From contig NZ_JAMTCT010000003.1 in the NCBI RefSeq assembly GCF_024171995.1, positions 186,001 to 250,000 on the forward strand: a stretch of 64,000 nucleotides of DNA, in the 5' to 3' direction. Of this stretch, positions 60,258 to 64,000 are shown in pieces. The DNA comes from Promicromonospora umidemergens. GTDB taxonomy: Bacteria > Actinomycetota > Actinomycetes > Actinomycetales > Cellulomonadaceae. The notes under the pieces were generated by a model that was not told the DNA's origin, made no database searches, and was given only the letters and a program-made list of their open reading frames with translations. Position numbers and translations under genes: made by a program. The first letter of the stretch is position 1. Each line of letters opens with the position of its first letter.

Positions 60258-62999
60258 TCAGAGCTTGGTGACCGCCGTGTACTTCAGCGCGATGCGCTTG
60301 GTGCCGTTGCTGCCGAAGTCGATCTTGACCACAGAGTTGGCCTCGACGTCCACCACGGTGCCGAGCCCGTAGGAGTCGTGGGTGACGCGGTCACCGATCT
60401 CCAGGTTCGGGATGCTCTTCTGGACGTTGATGCCGCCGAAGCCGCCCTTCGCGCCCGCCTTCTTCTCCGGCGCGAACGGCTTGCTCTGTCCGCCGTCCGA
60501 CGACGCGGTGGTGCCGGTGCGTGAGGCCCCGGACCGGCCTGCCGACCACGTCGACCCCGTACCCGAGCCGCGCCCGCCGGAGCCGTAACCGCCCGACCCG
60601 TAGCCACCGCTCCAGCCTCCACGGCCGGCGCGGATCGCCGCCGTCGACGACTCCCGGCGCCGCCAGTCCCACAGCTCCTCGGGGATCTCCTGCAGGAACC
60701 GGCTCTCCGGGAACTCGTTGGCCATGCCGAAGGCTGCCCGCACCGAAGATCGGGTGATGTACAGCCGCTCGCGTGCGCGGGTGATGCCCACGTAGGCAAG
60801 GCGGCGCTCCTCGGCGAGCTCTGCGTCGTCGTGCAGGGAACGCATGTGGGGGAACGTCCCGTCCTCCATGCCCGTGAGGAACACGACGGGGAACTCCAGG
60901 CCCTTGGCGGTGTGCAGGGTCATGAGCGTGACGACGCCCTGGTCCTTCTTGGGAGCCTCCTCCGCCGCGCCGTCGGCCACGTCATCGGAGGGGATCTGGT
61001 CGCTGTCGGCGACCAGTGAGACCCGCTCCAGGAAGTCCGTCAGCGAGCCCTCCGGGTCGGTCTCGCCGAAGTCGACCGCCACGGCGTGCAGCTCGGCCAG
61101 GTTCTCGACGCGCCCCTCGTCCTGCGGGTCGTCGCTCGCGCGCAGCTCAGCGAGGTAACCCGTGCGGTCGAGCACCGCGCCCAGCACCTCCGCAGGCGGG
61201 GCGCCCTGGTCGACCAGGGCGCGCAGCTCCCGCATCATGTCGCGGAAGACGAGCAACGGCTTGAGCGAGCGGTTGGTCATGCCGGGGATCTCGTCGGCAC
61301 GTTCCAGGGCTGCGCCGAACGACGTCCGCTCCCGCTCCGCGAACGACGCGACGAGCGACTCGGCGCGGTCGCCGAGCCCGCGCTTGGGCACGTTGAGGAC
61401 CCGGCGCAGGTTCACGTCGTCGTCCTCGTTGGCCAGCGCGCGCAGGTACGCGACCGCGTCCTTGACCTCGCGCCGCTCGTAGAACCGGGTGCCGCCCACC
61501 ACCTTGTACGGCAGGCCGACGCGGACCAGCACCTCCTCGAGCGCACGAGACTGCGCGTTGGTGCGGTAGAAGATCGCGACGTCGCCCGGCCGCACCCCGT
61601 CGGAGTCGCCCAGCCTGTCGATCTCGTCGGCGACGAACCGTGCCTCCTGGTGCTCGTCGTCCGCCACGTAGCCGACGACCTTGGCCCCGGCTCCCGAGTC
61701 GGTCCACAGGCGCTTGGGCGTGCGGCCGGCGTTGCGGGAGATCACCGCGTTGGCGGCGCTCAGGATGTTCTGCGTGGAGCGGTAGTTCTGCTCCAGCAGG
61801 ATCGTCGTCGCGTCCGGGTAGTCCTGTTCGAACTCCAGGATGTTGCGGATCGTGGCGCCGCGGAACGCGTAGATGGACTGGTCGGAGTCGCCCACGACGG
61901 TGAGCTCTGCGGGATCCAGCCCACCGTTCGTCGAGCCGGCAGAGCCGTCGGAGGTACCGACCCCCGCCAGCTCGCGGACCAGCGTGTACTGCGCGTGGTT
62001 CGTGTCCTGGTACTCGTCCACCATGACGTGCCGGAACCGGCGGCGGTAGTGCTCGGCGACGTTCGGGAACGCCTGGAGCAGGTTCACCGTGGTCATGATG
62101 ATGTCGTCGAAGTCGAGCGCGTTCGCCTGCGCGAGGCGCGCCTGGTAGCGGGTATAGACGTCCGCCAGGACCTGGTCGAACTTGGGCGCCGCCGTGTTGC
62201 GTTCGTCGGCCGACTGTCCGCCCCACGGCCTGCGGATGGCACCGGCCTCCGCCGCCGCGGCTTCCGCGAGCGCCTCCTGGGTGGCGTGGGCGCCGGTCTG
62301 CTGCGCGTAGGTCTCGGGATCGACCAGCTCGTTCTTCAGGTCGCTGATCTTGTTGGAGAGCCCGCGGGCCGGGTACTTCTTGGGATCAAGGTTGAGCTCG
62401 CGCGTCACCAGGGTGATGAGCCGCTGGCTGTCCGCGGCGTCGTAGATGCTGAAGCTCGACCTCAGTCCGAGGGTCGTCGCCTCGCGGCGCAGGATCCGCA
62501 CGCAGGCCGAGTGGAACGTGGACACCCACATGCGGTTCGCTGCCGGACCCACCAGGCCGCCAACTCGCTCGCGCATCTCGGCGGCTGCCTTGTTGGTGAA
62601 CGTGATGGCGAGGACCTCGCCCGCCCGCGCACGTCCGGTGGCCAGGAGGTGGGCGATGCGGTGCGTCAGCACGCGCGTCTTGCCCGACCCCGCGCCTGCC
62701 ACGATGAGGAGCTGCCCGCCCTCGTGCACCACCGCTGCTCGCTGCTGCGGGTTGAGGCCGTCCAGCAGCTCGTCCGGGTCGAGGTGCGCGTAGGCCCCGC
62801 GGGCTCGCGGCGCCTCGGACTCGTGCGGCAGGCCCGCGAGCCAGTCCGGCTCGGCGGGAAGTGCTGCCTCGCCCGGGTCGCCGGCGTCCGCCGCCCCGTC
62901 GTCGTCCCACTGCGGTGCCGTGCTCGGCAGGCGCGAGATCGGTCCGGGCGACGCAAGGTCGAGGCCGGGCAGGGAGAGGCTGTCGAAGAGGGAAGTCAT
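60258..62999 (-). CDS. pcrA: ATP-dependent DNA helicase PcrA/UvrD
   Basis: The 913-residue SF1A helicase unwinds DNA 3'-5' in repair and replication restart. Motifs in order: Q-motif GLNPQQRAAVVHEGG, motif I GAGSGKTRVLTHRIAHLL, motif II DEYQDTN, motif III GDSDQSIYAFRGA, motif IV EQNYRST, motif V TLHTAKGLEFPVVF, and motif VI YVGITRARERL. An 80-residue N-terminal extension precedes them. A Gly/Ser-rich linker and a C-terminal Tudor-like domain (IGDRVTHDSYGLGTVVDV) close it; the latter binds RNA polymerase in known PcrA. Start at 62999 with AGGA upstream. Confidence 0.96.
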   Translation of the reverse strand: MTSLFDSLSLPGLDLASPGPISRLPSTAPQWDDDGAADAGDPGEAALPAEPDWLAGLPHESEAPRARGAYAHLDPDELLDGLNPQQRAAVVHEGGQLLIVAGAGSGKTRVLTHRIAHLLATGRARAGEVLAITFTNKAAAEMRERVGGLVGPAANRMWVSTFHSACVRILRREATTLGLRSSFSIYDAADSQRLITLVTRELNLDPKKYPARGLSNKISDLKNELVDPETYAQQTGAHATQEALAEAAAAEAGAIRRPWGGQSADERNTAAPKFDQVLADVYTRYQARLAQANALDFDDIIMTTVNLLQAFPNVAEHYRRRFRHVMVDEYQDTNHAQYTLVRELAGVGTSDGSAGSTNGGLDPAELTVVGDSDQSIYAFRGATIRNILEFEQDYPDATTILLEQNYRSTQNILSAANAVISRNAGRTPKRLWTDSGAGAKVVGYVADDEHQEARFVADEIDRLGDSDGVRPGDVAIFYRTNAQSRALEEVLVRVGLPYKVVGGTRFYERREVKDAVAYLRALANEDDDVNLRRVLNVPKRGLGDRAESLVASFAERERTSFGAALERADEIPGMTNRSLKPLLVFRDMMRELRALVDQGAPPAEVLGAVLDRTGYLAELRASDDPQDEGRVENLAELHAVAVDFGETDPEGSLTDFLERVSLVADSDQIPSDDVADGAAEEAPKKDQGVVTLMTLHTAKGLEFPVVFLTGMEDGTFPHMRSLHDDAELAEERRLAYVGITRARERLYITRSSVRAAFGMANEFPESRFLQEIPEELWDWRRRESSTAAIRAGRGGWSGGYGSGGYGSGGRGSGTGSTWSAGRSGASRTGTTASSDGGQSKPFAPEKKAGAKGGFGGINVQKSIPNLEIGDRVTHDSYGLGTVVDVEANSVVKIDFGSNGTKRIALKYTAVTKL

Positions 63000-63048
63000 C
63001 GGTCCTAAGCCTAGGCGGGCTGACTGACAGTGCCGACGGGCCGCGCGG

Positions 63049-63834
63049 TCAGGCCTTCTCCCAGACCGAGACCTGCTTGGTGCTCTCGTGCTCGAACGGG
63101 GCCCGGTCCCAGTTCGCCCAACGGTGCTTGAGCCGCATCCCGGCGATGCGGGCCATGAGGTCCATCTCGGCGGGCCACGCGTACCGGAAGGGGACCACGC
63201 GGAACCGGCCGCCGTCCGGGGTCACCGTCACGTGGTTGGACGTGAAGAGCTGCGTCGCGACGTCGTACCGGTCGAAGCCGACGTACCCGCCCCCGTCGTC
63301 GGGCGCGACGGTGAACGGCACGGTGTCCTGGCCGGGCGGCATGCGCCGCAGGTCCGGGATGCCCACCTCGACGAGGAACAGGCCGCCAGGGCGCAGGTGC
63401 GCAGCGGCGTTGCGGAAGACGTCGACCTGCCCGTCCTGGGTGGTGACGTTGGAGATCGTGTTGAAGACCAGGTAGACCAGCGAGAACTCGCCGGGCACCC
63501 GGGTGGAGGTCATGTCGCCGATCGTGACGTCGATGCGCTCGCCGCCCGGCTTGCCGCCGATGCGGGCGGCCATCGCCTTGCTCAGCTCGATGCCGCTCAC
63601 CGGCACTCCGCGTGCGGCCAGCGGCACGGCGATCCGGCCGGTCCCTGTCGCGAGCTCCAGCACCGGACCGCCGTCGGCCAGGTCTGCCAGCACGTCGACC
63701 ACCGGGTCGATCACCTCGGGCGTGTTCGCGTCCTCCGGGTCGTCGTACCCGGCGGCCACGCTCTCGGGGAACAAGCCGTCGCTCGGGTCGTCGATGGTCG
63801 TCCTGCTCGCGTCGTCGCGCGCCGTTTCGCTCAC
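63049..63834 (-). CDS. Class I SAM-dependent methyltransferase
   Basis: The 261-residue protein has the SAM-binding motif I GPVLELATGTGRIAVPLAARG (about 55-75), the acidic GIELSKAMAARI after it, and IGDMTSTRVPGEFSLVYLVFNTISN as motifs II and III. The C-terminal half is beta-rich. The substrate is unknown. GTG start at 63834. It lies 49 bp upstream of pcrA on the same strand and may share its transcript. Confidence 0.85.
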   Translation of the reverse strand: MSETARDDASRTTIDDPSDGLFPESVAAGYDDPEDANTPEVIDPVVDVLADLADGGPVLELATGTGRIAVPLAARGVPVSGIELSKAMAARIGGKPGGERIDVTIGDMTSTRVPGEFSLVYLVFNTISNVTTQDGQVDVFRNAAAHLRPGGLFLVEVGIPDLRRMPPGQDTVPFTVAPDDGGGYVGFDRYDVATQLFTSNHVTVTPDGGRFRVVPFRYAWPAEMDLMARIAGMRLKHRWANWDRAPFEHESTKQVSVWEKA

Positions 63835-64000
63835 GGCCTCGACGTTATGCCCGGTGGCGGCGTCGGCTCACGTCTATTTCCGGCTCCGCGATGCGCCGGG
63901 TGAGAAAACCAGTTCACCCCTCCCCGACCCGCCAGGGCAGGACACGCCGGCCGTAACCTGAACAGGCCTGCCCCACTCAGCTGCGACACGATCGCTGGAG
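63835..64000. other. Right-edge spacer, no feature seen
   Basis: 166 bp upstream of the methyltransferase start. It should contain that gene's promoter. No reading frame with family similarity was found in either direction. Confidence 0.3.

Noticed and set aside
61086-63008. Long plus-strand frame opposite pcrA
   Set aside because: Antisense shadow of a helicase with all motifs; no family similarity of its own.

Overview
The window is high-G+C DNA from an actinobacterium, most likely of the order Micrococcales and near Promicromonosporaceae or Cellulomonadaceae. The evidence is the codon bias, the GTG starts, a monomeric NADP isocitrate dehydrogenase, DUF3017 and DUF6350 proteins, a Septum_form protein, F420/PPOX-fold oxidoreductases, and the linkage of pcrA, sucCD, purN, purH, mdh and icd. 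I saw no rRNA, tRNA, IS element, phage gene or CRISPR. The window looks like a stable chromosomal region with a few accessory islands.

Layout. 1-10.5 kb: end of an efflux ABC system, exonuclease III, small oxidoreductase and VOC genes, the glyA-folD one-carbon operon behind a ZTP riboswitch, a FAD oxidoreductase and two divergent GNAT genes. 10.5-20.4 kb: purU, then a starch/pullulan locus on the minus strand made of a 1832-residue secreted amylopullulanase, a solute-binding lipoprotein and two sugar permeases, with no ATPase gene. 20.5-29 kb: a GNAT, an MFS exporter, a GT39-like membrane enzyme, a RibD-like reductase and a single-chain double ABC exporter with one degenerate ATP site. 29-40 kb: icd, mdh, a MIP channel with an acidic tail, a CD225/Septum_form protein, DUF3017, a ferredoxin-reductase-like enzyme, an AbiEi/DUF559 protein, and purH behind a second ZTP riboswitch. 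40-50 kb: a PPOX protein, a divergent ADH/TetR pair with its operator, a BCCT transporter, purN, two membrane proteins and sucCD.

50.5-60 kb is the accessory part. It begins with an HTH/ClpN-like gene pair behind two identical-type 18-bp palindromes. Next is a secreted/lipoprotein locus downstream of a WXG-like/DUF1023 alpha-beta hydrolase, which shows a fresh tandem duplication of about 840 bp with legible breakpoints. A translationally coupled run of three membrane-anchored beta-domain proteins follows. The window closes with pcrA and a methyltransferase.

How the genes connect: glyA, folD, purU, purN and purH are folate/purine genes, and two of their transcripts carry ZTP (folate-stress) riboswitches. 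The amylopullulanase and the sugar ABC genes share an upstream AACATTGC-containing operator-like site. sucCD, icd and mdh are TCA-cycle genes.

The most unusual non-coding signal is a set of intergenic box arrays, found next to the 3' ends of genes. In these, 15-20 bp boxes recur at about 30/31/41 bp, close to whole helical turns, and often switch orientation in the middle. Three long palindromes sharing a TTTCTTCGCTTT core are a second repeated intergenic family.
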